From: Alistipes sp.
Lineage (GTDB): Bacteria > Bacteroidota > Bacteroidia > Bacteroidales > Rikenellaceae
DNA length: 64,000 nucleotides
Assembly: GCA_017938765.1 (NCBI GenBank)
Contig: JAGBAX010000028.1
Span: 1-64,000, forward strand
Direction: 5' to 3'
The notes beneath the pieces were generated by a model. It made no database searches. It worked only from the letters and a program-made list of their open reading frames with translations, and was not told the DNA's origin. The translations under genes were made by a program, and so were the position numbers. Of the stretch, positions 8,296-17,475 are shown one piece after another; within the stretch, counting starts at the first letter, position 1; every line of letters begins with the position of its first letter.

Positions 8296-9660
8296 CTACC
8301 CTGCCACTATTTTTTCACTTTTCAGTCGCCTATATACCCTAATACCATATCCAACAGCCGCTGTGGTAAGCCCCACGATGTATCCTACTAACAATCCGAC
8401 ACTTCCAAACCCGAAAGTAAATGCACATAGATAACCGACTGGTATATTAAGCAGCACATAGGCCACAAAGGATAGATAGGCGATAATCTTCACATCCTGC
8501 ACACCTCTAAGCACTCCGATAAGCGTACCTTGAATAGCATCAGAGACCTGATACAGAGCCACAAGCACAAGCATTGGAGCGGCGAGGGCAATAATCTCTC
8601 TGCTCGGCGTAAATGCCATAGGAAGCACTTTTCTAAAGAGTATAAATACCACCAGCACACACACTCCCCACAGCGCACCAAGATGGAGTGACGAAATAAT
8701 GCTTCGTCTCATCTGCTCCTTATCTTTCAGTCCATAGCAGTGCGAGGTGCGGATAGTTGCCGCGCTACCCAGCGCCACCGTAAGCATAAAGGCGGCATTA
8801 CCATATGTCATCGCCACCTGATTTGCCGCAATAGCCTCAGCGCCAAACCACCCCATCATAACACTTGTCACAACAAAGGCCGCACCCTCAAGAAGCATCT
8901 GACCCGCTGTTGGCACACCTATTTTGAGTAGTTTGTATGTATCCTTTAAGTAGTTTACGCCCCGCGAGAAGAGTCGCAAGTAATCTCTACACTCGCCCTT
9001 AACGACAAAGTAGGCAAAAATAAGCACTGGCGAGAGATAGCGAGCAACAAGCGTTGCAAGACCTGCTCCATAGACGCCCATAGCCTCAAAGCCCCAGTGT
9101 CCATAGATAAACACCCAGTTTAGCACCACATTGACAAGGTTAGTGACAATAGCGATAACCATCGGCGTTGTCGTGTCACCCATACCCTCAAGGAACTGCT
9201 TAAAACAGCCGTAGAGCATTATCGCCGGAAGACTATATGCCATCAGTCGGTAGTAAGGCACAGCCATATCTACCACCTCAACAGGTTGTCCCATCTTATA
9301 GAGCAGTGGCACAGAGAGCAGTTGCAGCGCCATAAAGAGCACTCCGATAATCGGAAAAGTTACCAGCGAGCTCTGTAAATAATGTGCCGTACGGCGATAC
9401 TCTCCACGAGCAAAGTGTTCGCCAATAATAGGCGTAATACCGAGCGTGATGCCCAGACTGAGGCTGAACATCACAAAACTAATCATCACACCAAATGATA
9501 CCGCCGAGAGTGGCAGTGGATTCTGCCCACCATATGCCCCTACCATAGCGTTGTCAGCAAACTGAACAACGATATATCCCAACTGCGACAGAGCTACGGG
9601 CAGTGCCAGTCGCATATTTGCCTTGTAATCCTCTTTATATCTGTTTAACAATGCAATCAA
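8296..9660 (-). CDS. MATE family multidrug/sodium efflux transporter
   Basis: The 454-residue protein has 12 predicted membrane helices in two homologous halves. The first half opens with 'LALPVALSQLG' and 'FADNAMVGAYG', typical of NorM-type MATE pumps, which export cationic compounds in exchange for Na+ or H+. The likely start is a TTG at 9658-9660 overlapping the radA stop, with GGAGGA six bases upstream. An ATG at residue 16 would remove the usual charged N-terminal segment. It is the last gene of the M23-dxr-rseP-radA unit. Confidence 0.88.
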   Translation of the reverse strand: MIALLNRYKEDYKANMRLALPVALSQLGYIVVQFADNAMVGAYGGQNPLPLSAVSFGVMISFVMFSLSLGITLGITPIIGEHFARGEYRRTAHYLQSSLVTFPIIGVLFMALQLLSVPLLYKMGQPVEVVDMAVPYYRLMAYSLPAIMLYGCFKQFLEGMGDTTTPMVIAIVTNLVNVVLNWVFIYGHWGFEAMGVYGAGLATLVARYLSPVLIFAYFVVKGECRDYLRLFSRGVNYLKDTYKLLKIGVPTAGQMLLEGAAFVVTSVMMGWFGAEAIAANQVAMTYGNAAFMLTVALGSAATIRTSHCYGLKDKEQMRRSIISSLHLGALWGVCVLVVFILFRKVLPMAFTPSREIIALAAPMLVLVALYQVSDAIQGTLIGVLRGVQDVKIIAYLSFVAYVLLNIPVGYLCAFTFGFGSVGLLVGYIVGLTTAAVGYGIRVYRRLKSEKIVAG

Positions 9661-11042
9661 TCTTGTTCCTCCACCTGATTGTTAAAGATGTGGCGCGCAA
9701 GTTCGCCCACACTATGAATCCTAATAACCTCTATACCCTCAACTTTTTTCTGCAACTTTGGAGCATAGCCAGAGATAACTATCTGCTTAAAACCCAATCG
9801 TGCAGCCTCAGCAATGCGCTGCTCTGTACGCGGAGCGGGGCGCACCTCTCCCGATAGACCAATCTCGCCCGCAAAACAGATATTATCAAGCAGTGGGGTG
9901 TCGTAGTATGATGATATCACAGCCGCAATAACAGCAAGGTCAAGCCCCGTATCTGCCACGCGGAAGCCGCCCGCAAAATTGAGGAACACATCCTTCTGGA
10001 ACATCTTCAGCCCCACCTTCTTCTCTATTACGGCAATGAGCATATTCATTCGTCGCGAATCAAAGCCTGTGGTATTTCGCTGCGGAGTACCATAAGCCGC
10101 CTGACTGACAAGCGCCTGCACCTCAATAAGATATGGGCGCACACCATCTACCGATGCACCCACAGCCACACCACTCAGCGGCTCGGCATAGTGGGTAAGA
10201 AGAATCTCTGATGGGTTATCTACACACTTTAGCCCCGTAGCGGTCATCTCAAAGACGCCAATCTCAAACGTTGCTCCAAAGCGGTTCTTTATACCGCGAA
10301 GTATTCGGTAGATATTGTTATTGTCGCCCTCAAACTGAAGCACGACATCTACAATATGTTCCAGCACCTTCGGGCCCGCGATAGTTCCCTCCTTTGTAAT
10401 GTGGCCGATAATAAAAATAGCCGTACCAGTACTCTTGGCATACTTCAGAAGTGTTGCTGCACACTCTCTCACCTGCGAGATGCTTCCTGGAGAGGAGTCA
10501 AGCAGCGACGAGGCCATAGTCTGTATTGAGTCTATAACCACTATATCTGGGCGTAGCGTCTCTATCTGCGCAACGACATTCTCAAGCAGAGTCTCTGTAT
10601 AAACCGTGCAGTTCTGATTATGGATGCCTATTCTATCGGCACGAAGGCGTATCTGCTCCGCGCTCTCCTCGCCCGACACATAGAGCGTAGTCATACTGTT
10701 GTCCGTAAGGGCAAGTTGCAGCGAGAGTGTAGATTTACCAATACCTGGCTCGCCACCCAGAAGAATCAGCGACCCTGGTACAACGCCACCACCCAACACG
10801 CGATTTACCTCACTATTTCCCGTGTCAAGGCGCACGGTCTTTCCGCACTCTATATCCTGCACCTTCTGCGGCACAGCAGGCTCAACAGCGCGAGATGCTA
10901 CAAGGGCTGGCACACTGTTAGTCGCGGCTACAACCTCCTCTGCAAAGGAGTTCCACGCACCGCAAGAGGGGCACTTACCCAACCACTTGCTCGTGTCGTA
11001 GCCACACTCACGACAGAAATATGCCTTCTTTACCTTTGCCAT
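9657..11042 (-). CDS. radA: DNA repair protein RadA
   Basis: The 461-residue protein promotes branch migration in recombination. It has a four-Cys zinc finger (Cys10, 13, 24, 27), a RecA-like ATPase with Walker A 'GGEPGIGKST' (96-105), the RadA-specific 'KNRFG' motif, and a C-terminal Lon-protease-like domain that is not expected to be proteolytic. The length matches E. coli RadA. The ATG overlaps the rseP stop (TAATG), which points to translational coupling. Confidence 0.95.
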   Translation of the reverse strand: MAKVKKAYFCRECGYDTSKWLGKCPSCGAWNSFAEEVVAATNSVPALVASRAVEPAVPQKVQDIECGKTVRLDTGNSEVNRVLGGGVVPGSLILLGGEPGIGKSTLSLQLALTDNSMTTLYVSGEESAEQIRLRADRIGIHNQNCTVYTETLLENVVAQIETLRPDIVVIDSIQTMASSLLDSSPGSISQVRECAATLLKYAKSTGTAIFIIGHITKEGTIAGPKVLEHIVDVVLQFEGDNNNIYRILRGIKNRFGATFEIGVFEMTATGLKCVDNPSEILLTHYAEPLSGVAVGASVDGVRPYLIEVQALVSQAAYGTPQRNTTGFDSRRMNMLIAVIEKKVGLKMFQKDVFLNFAGGFRVADTGLDLAVIAAVISSYYDTPLLDNICFAGEIGLSGEVRPAPRTEQRIAEAARLGFKQIVISGYAPKLQKKVEGIEVIRIHSVGELARHIFNNQVEEQD

Positions 11043-12367
11043 TACTTAAAGAGTCTATAGATGTCGTTTCCGTTTGCAAAGAGCATAAGTGCAAGTAGCA
11101 GGAACAGTCCTATGTACTGTGCAATCTCAAGCACTCGCTCGCTAACCTTTCGGCGAGTAATCATCTCCCAAAGTGTAAAGAGCGTATGTCCGCCATCAAG
11201 ACCCGGAATTGGGATGATGTTCATAATGGCAAGGATAATTGACAAAAACGCCGTCATTGACCAGAAGGCATGCCAATCCCAAGTACCAGGGAAGATTTTT
11301 CCAATGGCGATAAAACCGCCCACCTGCTTATAGAGTCCAGTATCTGGCTTTACAATCAGCTTGAGCTGATTCCAGTAGTTCTCAATCGTTCTACCCGTAA
11401 GGCGTGCACCCGCAGGGATAGACTCCCAGAGGGTATAGCTCTTTGTTCTCAGTGTATAAGGCAATCCTGCCACAGTAACGCCAATCTTACCCTCGCTATT
11501 TACTGGCACAAGGATTTTGAGCCTCTCACCCCCACGCTCAACAGTAAGCTCTGCGCTCTTATCTGCGCGCTGAGAGAGCAATGGAGCGTAGGCAGCAAAA
11601 TCAACCTCATCAATACCATCCACGCCAACAACCTTATCGCCCACCTGCAGACCAGACTCAATAGCCGTCTGAGAGACAAGCGAGTCAATAATAAATGGGT
11701 GATGTATAGTACAAAAGCTACCAAAATCCTCCTTCTGGCGCAACACATTAATCTTCTCATATGGTACAACAACACCCGTAGGCATACCATTACGCAGCAC
11801 TATAACATTAAGGTCGCCATCGGCAAGAATCACGCGCGAAAGCACCGCCGCGCTGTTTACAACCTGCTCGTCGTTAATGGTAATAATGCCGTCGCCATCT
11901 CTAAATCCTAAAGCCTCGCCATCGGCATTGAAGCTATATCCATAACCATTTGTAACATCCTCATTTGCAAGATACTGCTCGCCCCAAGCATAGCTTATAC
12001 CGCAGTAGATAAAAAACGCCAGTATAACATTCATCGTAACACCCGCCACAAGCACGCAGAAGCGCTGCCAAGCTGGCTTTGAGCGGAACTCCCAAGGCTG
12101 AGGCTCTGAAGCAAGGTCTTTACTACCCTGATTTTCGTCAATCATACCGGCAATCTGGCAATATCCACCTAATGGAAGCCAACCCATACCATACTCCGTA
12201 TCTCCACGCTTAAACTTAAAGAGTGAAAATCCCCAATCAAAGAAGATATAGAACTTATCAACGCGAATCTTAAAGAGTCGCGCCATAATAAAGTGTCCAA
12301 ACTCATGCACTGTCACAAGCAGTGTCAAGCTGAGAAAAAATTGAATAATTCTAATTACAGTCTCCAT
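11042..12367 (-). CDS. rseP: RIP metalloprotease RseP (site-2 protease family)
   Basis: The 441-residue intramembrane zinc protease has the catalytic HEFGH at residues 21-25 in the first helix, PDZ-like domains in the middle, and the second metal-binding motif 'NIIPIPGLDGGH' near the C-terminus. Family members cleave membrane-bound anti-sigma factors and leftover signal peptides. It sits directly after dxr (15-base gap) and overlaps radA, a gene order common in Bacteroidota. Confidence 0.94.
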   Translation of the reverse strand: METVIRIIQFFLSLTLLVTVHEFGHFIMARLFKIRVDKFYIFFDWGFSLFKFKRGDTEYGMGWLPLGGYCQIAGMIDENQGSKDLASEPQPWEFRSKPAWQRFCVLVAGVTMNVILAFFIYCGISYAWGEQYLANEDVTNGYGYSFNADGEALGFRDGDGIITINDEQVVNSAAVLSRVILADGDLNVIVLRNGMPTGVVVPYEKINVLRQKEDFGSFCTIHHPFIIDSLVSQTAIESGLQVGDKVVGVDGIDEVDFAAYAPLLSQRADKSAELTVERGGERLKILVPVNSEGKIGVTVAGLPYTLRTKSYTLWESIPAGARLTGRTIENYWNQLKLIVKPDTGLYKQVGGFIAIGKIFPGTWDWHAFWSMTAFLSIILAIMNIIPIPGLDGGHTLFTLWEMITRRKVSERVLEIAQYIGLFLLLALMLFANGNDIYRLFK

Positions 12368-12382
12368 ATACAGTTATCTTTT

Positions 12383-13543
12383 TTACTCCTTAATCTTCAA
12401 AAACACGCGAGCCAAACGGCGAGACTCAAGGTCGGCTGCCGCATAATCCTCAAGCGTAGGTTTCTTGATATTTTCCGCTCTATCAAGGGCGTACTCAATG
12501 GTGCGGACAATATCTAAATAGCCGCACTTATGGGCAAGGAACGCCGCCACAGCAACCTCATTTGCTCCATTCATCGTGCAGGCTGCCGTACCGCCACTAC
12601 GCAGGCAGTGATATGCAATATCAAGTGCCGGATACTTTACCCTATCAACCTCTGCAAAGGTCAGTGTTGGGTTATCAGCAAAGCTGAAGTGCTCATCTCG
12701 CTGTGCGCGCTGTGGATACATAAGAGCAAAGGATATCGGCATATGCATATCTGGTGTACCAAGCTGTGCTTTGATAGCACCATCCTCAAACTCAACCATA
12801 GAGTGGATGACCGACTGCGGGTGGATAAGCACAGAGATTTTATCTGCATCAAGGCCAAAGAGCCAAGCCGCCTCAATAACCTCAAAGCCCTTATTGACAA
12901 GCGTAGACGAGTCTATAGTAATCTTCGCACCCATTGTCCACTGCGGATGCTTGAGCGCCTGCTCTGGCGTTACATCCTTAAGTGCCTCTATCGGAAGGTC
13001 GCGCAGTGAGCCACCGCTACAAGTGATAATGAGTCGGCGCAGTGGAGCACGCTCACCAATAAGGCACTGGAAAATTGCTGAGTGCTCCGAATCTATCGGA
13101 AGTATCGGTGCGCGGTACTGCTCGGCAAGGCGCATCACAAGCTCACCAGCAACAACAAGGGTCTCCTTATTTGCAAGGGCAATCTTCTTTGACTTTTTGA
13201 TTGCAGATACTGTCGGCATCAGACCCGCATAACCGACAAGGGCATTGACAACCACATCTACATTATCATCAGCCGCCACTTGCGCTACTGCCTGCTCGCC
13301 CGCATATACCTTTATCGGATAGGCAGCAAGAGCCTGACAGAGTGGCTCATAGAGTGAAGCGTCGGCAATAACCACGCTATCGGCATTAAACTCAACGGCC
13401 TGCTTTGCCAGCTGTTGCCAGTTACGATGAGCCGTAAGGGTTGTAATCTCAAAAAGGTTGCTGTTCTCACGAACAATATCAAGTGTCTGCACTCCTATAG
13501 AGCCTGTAGATCCAAGCAGTGCTATACGTTGTTTCTCCATCAT
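12383..13543 (-). CDS. dxr: 1-deoxy-D-xylulose 5-phosphate reductoisomerase
   Basis: The 386-residue enzyme makes 2-C-methyl-D-erythritol 4-phosphate with NADPH, the first committed step of the non-mevalonate isoprenoid pathway. Visible motifs are the NADPH-binding 'GSTGSIG' near the N-terminus, 'ANKETLV', the metal/substrate motif 'PIDSEHSA' and 'HPQSVIHSM'. Two consecutive ATG codons open the gene. The first overlaps the stop of the M23-like gene. Confidence 0.96.
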   Translation of the reverse strand: MMEKQRIALLGSTGSIGVQTLDIVRENSNLFEITTLTAHRNWQQLAKQAVEFNADSVVIADASLYEPLCQALAAYPIKVYAGEQAVAQVAADDNVDVVVNALVGYAGLMPTVSAIKKSKKIALANKETLVVAGELVMRLAEQYRAPILPIDSEHSAIFQCLIGERAPLRRLIITCSGGSLRDLPIEALKDVTPEQALKHPQWTMGAKITIDSSTLVNKGFEVIEAAWLFGLDADKISVLIHPQSVIHSMVEFEDGAIKAQLGTPDMHMPISFALMYPQRAQRDEHFSFADNPTLTFAEVDRVKYPALDIAYHCLRSGGTAACTMNGANEVAVAAFLAHKCGYLDIVRTIEYALDRAENIKKPTLEDYAAADLESRRLARVFLKIKE

Positions 13544-14397
13544 TAGAATATTATATATGACTCAGGATTGAGCGGTTTGCCACCCATCCACATCTCAAAC
13601 TCAAACATCTTCTCCACATCGCTCTCAGCGGCCGAGTAGCCGATAACCTCGTTTGTAGCCACTCTCTGTCCCTTCGTAACAATAGCGCCCGAAAGGTTGC
13701 GATAGATAGAGGCTATGCCGTTATCGTGCTGTACTATAATGCTATTTCCGCTCTCTGGCAACCAATCCACAGCCACCACCGTACCGTCAGTAACAGCGAC
13801 AATCTGCTGCTCGGCTGCCGCTGCCATACGGATACCAAAAAGTCCCACCTTGGCATTAAATCGCTCGGCGATAATTCCCTCCATAGGCTTGACGGCATTA
13901 ATCTTGGTATGGCTCTGATTTTTACCACCGCTACTAATTGTATAGAGGCGGTCGTTCTCCATCTGACGGCGGAAGAGCGAGTCGGCACCCGACGGCGGAA
14001 CAATGCTCTTATCAAATGCCACCGAGTCACTTCTGACAGAGCTCATTGTTGGCATCTTACCATCCACAACAAGGATACGATTCTCATTGTAGACAAGCAT
14101 CTGATTCATCTTGCGTTCTAACGAATCAACGCGAATAAGGGTACGGATAAGGGTCTGACGCGAGCGCGAAGCATCCGTTCTATAACCCGGAAGCATATCC
14201 AGCAGTGGCGTGTATGCCACAAGGGCGAGTAGCAGTGCAAAAACAATAGTCACAAGCGCAACACAACTCATCACCATAGCCACAGGCGACAGATGGGCAT
14301 ACCACCTCTCCGTTCCGCTCTCTGGCTCTACGATGACAAGCTTGCGCTTACGAAATATATTATGCCACCAAAGTGAAATTTTCTCAAATAGCCTCAT
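13543..14397 (-). CDS. Membrane-anchored LytM (M23) domain protein, probably inactive
   Basis: The 284-residue protein has a short cytoplasmic N-terminus, one membrane helix (about residues 35-63), a middle region that may form a coiled coil, and a C-terminal LytM/M23 fold (about 175-284). The zinc-binding residues of active M23 peptidases are missing: the H-x-G-x-D position reads 'FGIRM' and the H-x-H position reads 'FEFEMW'. It is therefore probably an EnvC/NlpD-like regulator or scaffold of cell-wall hydrolysis rather than a peptidase. It heads the dxr-rseP-radA-MATE unit. Confidence 0.85.
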   Translation of the reverse strand: MRLFEKISLWWHNIFRKRKLVIVEPESGTERWYAHLSPVAMVMSCVALVTIVFALLLALVAYTPLLDMLPGYRTDASRSRQTLIRTLIRVDSLERKMNQMLVYNENRILVVDGKMPTMSSVRSDSVAFDKSIVPPSGADSLFRRQMENDRLYTISSGGKNQSHTKINAVKPMEGIIAERFNAKVGLFGIRMAAAAEQQIVAVTDGTVVAVDWLPESGNSIIVQHDNGIASIYRNLSGAIVTKGQRVATNEVIGYSAAESDVEKMFEFEMWMGGKPLNPESYIIF

Positions 14398-14414
14398 ATA
14401 GACACATATTTGTA

Positions 14415-14422
14415 CAAAGATA
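14415..14422 (-). promoter_or_regulatory. -7 promoter element for the LytM-dxr-rseP-radA operon
   Basis: Minus-strand TATCTTTG fits TAnnTTTG, 17 bases before the ATG. It lies between the arms of a 12-bp inverted repeat (14380-14391 and 14447-14458). Confidence 0.55.
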
Positions 14423-14466
14423 CAAACTTATTTTTGATTTAAACGTCTATTTGAGAAATAAAGTAT

Positions 14467-15105
14467 CTAACAACCAAATTCAAGTCGCCATTTTATCTCC
14501 TCCGCAACGAGCTGCGCAGTGCGATTTTCGGGCAACTGCTCCAAAATTGAGACTATAAGCGACTCTCTATCTGCAATTACAGAGGAGAGCAGAGCCACTG
14601 CGCCCTGCGCCACAAGGTGATTGTCCGTATTAAGCGTAACAGCCTCTATTACAGCGTTTTGAATTATCTGCTCGGAGATATTCTTACTACGCGAAGCAGC
14701 AAGGAGTGCGGCATAGGCAACAAGGCTATTGTCACCACTGCACCAGTTTGCCACAAAACTCATATCCGCCACATTACACAGCAGACCCTGTGCCGCCTGC
14801 TCGGCAAGTTCAGAATTTACAATACCCTCACGCCAGAAGTCAAGTTCACTGCCCACCACAAGATTTGCATCTGCAATCCAGAGAGCAATAATCTGCAACT
14901 CTCGCACCTGCTGACGATAGAGGAATTTTGCAAGGTCGTGGTCAGTACCTACCTCGGATGCCATCTGACGGATTGAGTGTATAGCCACGCCGTAGTTCAT
15001 ACCATACTTAGCGCCGTAGTAGCGGAAAGTATCAAGCACAGCACCATTCATCTGCTTACGGATTTTACCGAGCAGAGTGACCATCTTTGACGTATTGTTC
15101 TGCAT
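14467..15105 (-). CDS. AlkD-like DNA alkylation repair family protein
   Basis: The 212-residue helical protein resembles the HEAT-repeat DNA glycosylase family (AlkC/AlkD), including 'NYGVAIHSIRQMA' and the 'DLAKFLYRQQVRELQIIALW' region common to Bacteroidales members. Such proteins remove alkylated bases, but activity varies within the family. It starts one base after the stop of the DUF4831 gene, so both are probably on one transcript. Confidence 0.72.
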   Translation of the reverse strand: MQNNTSKMVTLLGKIRKQMNGAVLDTFRYYGAKYGMNYGVAIHSIRQMASEVGTDHDLAKFLYRQQVRELQIIALWIADANLVVGSELDFWREGIVNSELAEQAAQGLLCNVADMSFVANWCSGDNSLVAYAALLAASRSKNISEQIIQNAVIEAVTLNTDNHLVAQGAVALLSSVIADRESLIVSILEQLPENRTAQLVAEEIKWRLEFGC

Positions 15106-15106
15106 A

Positions 15107-15958
15107 CTATTTAGATGACGGAAGAGCTAAAGTAACACTCTGTCCATACTGATAAATCTCCCTTTCGGCTGTTGCAAGAGTCTGTGTGCCAAGCAGTAGC
15201 TGAATCTTACACAGAGCAGGCACAGCAAACTGTCCCTTGTTTTTATCCTTCTCTGTAGCCACTGGCAGAGCCGTTGTATCAACCGCCTCTGGTGCAAAAC
15301 AGAGCATTATCGGGTCGCCCGACAAATCTGCTACTGGCACAATACCCACACCCTCACGATAGCGCGCAAGGATATAATTCTTCTCTGCGGCGGTAGGGGT
15401 GATTGTATAGTTGAAAGTATCAACAGTTGTGGTCGTAGTGCCGTAGAACATATCAAGGCACTGACGCTCCATTGCATCAATCTTTGCAAGGGCGGCCTGA
15501 AGACCCGCACCAAATACATTCTCGCCTGCATCACCAGTAATAAGTTCCTTACGGCTACGACGCAGTGAGAATATCATCTCTGCCGCTGCGGCAGCCTGCT
15601 GCTCAATACTCTGCGCGCGATTGTCGCTCTTATAAACGGGCAAAACCACCTCCTCGCACTCTTTCACCTCCGTCACAACACTCTGAGGGGCTTTATCGCA
15701 AATCGTAGCAGAGAGAATCTCTGTCTGTCGCTTCTCGGCAAGGGATGCGCGCACACCGAGCATCTTCTGCGCATAGCGAGCAAACTCTCCAGGCTCAAAG
15801 TGCACTGTTTTGACCACTACAGATACAGCAACGCTACTCTGTGGATCTGAGTAGACAACCTCCCCATTCTTTGTATAGAGTCCACTGCGGACAACACCCT
15901 GCGCTGACAATGATGTAACGCAAACGAGCGAAAGTATAAATGCAAAAATATGTTTCAT
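15107..15958 (-). CDS. DUF4831 family exported protein
   Basis: The 283-residue protein starts with a cleavable signal peptide ending 'LSAQ'. The pattern 'VVVKTVHFEPGEFARYAQKMLG' and the overall layout match DUF4831, a Bacteroidales family of unknown function, probably periplasmic. Its own -7 element lies only four bases upstream of the ATG. The alkylation-repair-like gene follows immediately. Confidence 0.75.
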   Translation of the reverse strand: MKHIFAFILSLVCVTSLSAQGVVRSGLYTKNGEVVYSDPQSSVAVSVVVKTVHFEPGEFARYAQKMLGVRASLAEKRQTEILSATICDKAPQSVVTEVKECEEVVLPVYKSDNRAQSIEQQAAAAAEMIFSLRRSRKELITGDAGENVFGAGLQAALAKIDAMERQCLDMFYGTTTTTVDTFNYTITPTAAEKNYILARYREGVGIVPVADLSGDPIMLCFAPEAVDTTALPVATEKDKNKGQFAVPALCKIQLLLGTQTLATAEREIYQYGQSVTLALPSSK

Positions 15959-15962
15959 AACA

Positions 15963-15970
15963 CAAAGTTA
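15963..15970 (-). promoter_or_regulatory. -7 promoter element, near-leaderless, for the DUF4831 gene
   Basis: Minus-strand TAACTTTG fits TAnnTTTG and ends four bases before the ATG, so transcription would begin at or next to the start codon. Confidence 0.55.
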
Positions 15971-15988
15971 CTTCTTTTCACTTAATAA

Positions 15989-16690
15989 TCAAAATTTAAG
16001 ATAAAAATCCTTTGTCAGCTCGCGATACTGTGCAGTATACTGCTGCCCCTCATCCTCGTATATGGTAAGGCTCTCATACGCCACACTCTTGTGACTATCA
16101 AACGACAGCTCTGCCATTGTGCGAATTGTCTCACTACCCGACCGAGAGCGAACATCACACCGGCGAACAAGATTAAGTTGCGTAAGTGCCAAGTATCGCT
16201 CCATCTGCTCCGTAGGTAGTATAAGCGCAAAGCGACCCGATTTTTCAAGCAGACGAGATACAGAGGCATCCAACTGCTCAAGGGTAAGACTTGTAGTATG
16301 GCGTGCCATCGTGCGCAGAGAATCTGGACAGAGGAGCGAGTCTGTAAAATATGGAGGATTTGAGAGAATAAGGTCAAACTTTTCGCTCTCAAAATCCTGC
16401 ACAGAACTTTGTACTGCCATCAGCCGTTTTGCCCAAGGCGAATTAAGAAAGTTGTTTGTCGCGCACTCTACTGCTCCATTTTCTATATCTACACCCACAA
16501 TCCTTTGCGCGCCACCTCTTTGTGCCATCATCAGCGCAATAACGCCAGTACCCGTACCTATATCAAGCACCCGATTTGCATCCACGACATCTACCCAAGC
16601 ACCCAGCAGCACACCATCAGTGCCGATTTTCATCGCCGCACCAGACTGCTCTATCGCAAACTGCTTAAAGGTAAAACGGCTACTTCTCAT
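15989..16690 (-). CDS. trmN6: tRNA1(Val) (adenine(37)-N6)-methyltransferase
   Basis: The 233-residue SAM-dependent methyltransferase has motif I 'VLDIGTGTGVIALMMAQR' and the N6-adenine signature 'NPPYF'. The N-terminus 'FTFKQFAIEQSGAAMKIGTDGVLLGAW' is characteristic of the TrmN6/YfiC family, which modifies A37 of tRNA-Val. It overlaps the preceding DUF2400 gene by four bases (ATGA) and is the last gene of a six-gene overlapping run. Confidence 0.88.
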   Translation of the reverse strand: MRSSRFTFKQFAIEQSGAAMKIGTDGVLLGAWVDVVDANRVLDIGTGTGVIALMMAQRGGAQRIVGVDIENGAVECATNNFLNSPWAKRLMAVQSSVQDFESEKFDLILSNPPYFTDSLLCPDSLRTMARHTTSLTLEQLDASVSRLLEKSGRFALILPTEQMERYLALTQLNLVRRCDVRSRSGSETIRTMAELSFDSHKSVAYESLTIYEDEGQQYTAQYRELTKDFYLKF

Positions 16691-17475
16691 CGCAAAAATC
16701 CATCTATGCCCGCTCCAAAAAGCGCATAATCATACTTCACGGGGTCCTCGGCGCAGAACCTACGGAGGCTCTGTGTAATCTCAACTGTAGCCTTCCAGTC
16801 ATTCTGCTTGCGCGACAGAAGTCCAAGTGCGCGACCCATATTTCCGCTATGCACATCAAGTGGCAGGTAGAGCGCCGATGCAGGGATTTTACGCCATAGG
16901 CCAAAGTCCACACCGCGATTATCACACCTAACAAACCAACGAAGATACATATTTAGTCGCTTACATGCCGCCCCCTTGTCTATAGAGGAAAAGTGCTTCT
17001 CACAGCGCGCGTTATGCTCCGCCGAGAAGAACTCGCGGCGCACCTCTGACAGCACCGCTGCCATATCTTGATGCTTCAAGTAACTACTCTCAAACAGAGA
17101 ACCCACAGTGCCATACTTGTGACAGATAGACTGCAGCGCACGGACAAAATCAACAAAATCATGGCCATTAAATGTGCGGTGGACATAGCTCGTAAGAGAG
17201 TTAAAATCACTCTGTTCCGCCCCCATAACAAAACTATATGGTGCAAAGTCCATATACTCCATCATTCGGCGAGCCGAGCGTACTATAGCCTTACGGTTTC
17301 CCCAAGCGATTGTAGATGCCAAAAAGCCCGCAATCTCCTTGTCTCTATCATCCGTAAAACTATGGGGAACAGAGATTGGGTCGGCCTCAATAAAATCTGT
17401 ATTGTTATACTTATCGTGCAGAGCCTCCAGCATTTCATACATCTGCTCGGCACTAAAATCAGAGTATGCGTCCAT
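16687..17475 (-). CDS. TIGR02757/DUF2400 family protein
   Basis: The 262-residue protein matches the DUF2400 family (TIGR02757), known from Bacteroidota and some other bacteria; its function is not established. Recognisable stretches are 'DKEIAGFLASTIAWGNRKAIV' near residue 45, 'FNGHDF' and 'LDVHSGNMGRALGLL' near the C-terminus. The gene overlaps lolD by 17 bases and trmN6 by four. Confidence 0.8.
   Translation of the reverse strand: MDAYSDFSAEQMYEMLEALHDKYNNTDFIEADPISVPHSFTDDRDKEIAGFLASTIAWGNRKAIVRSARRMMEYMDFAPYSFVMGAEQSDFNSLTSYVHRTFNGHDFVDFVRALQSICHKYGTVGSLFESSYLKHQDMAAVLSEVRREFFSAEHNARCEKHFSSIDKGAACKRLNMYLRWFVRCDNRGVDFGLWRKIPASALYLPLDVHSGNMGRALGLLSRKQNDWKATVEITQSLRRFCAEDPVKYDYALFGAGIDGFLR

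Noticed and set aside
11270-11911. 213-residue plus-strand open frame
   Set aside because: It is antisense to rseP, has no promoter or family resemblance, and arises from the high codon bias of the minus-strand gene.
16119-16778. 219-residue plus-strand open frame
   Set aside because: It is antisense to trmN6 and crosses into the next gene; Ser/Arg-rich without any motif.
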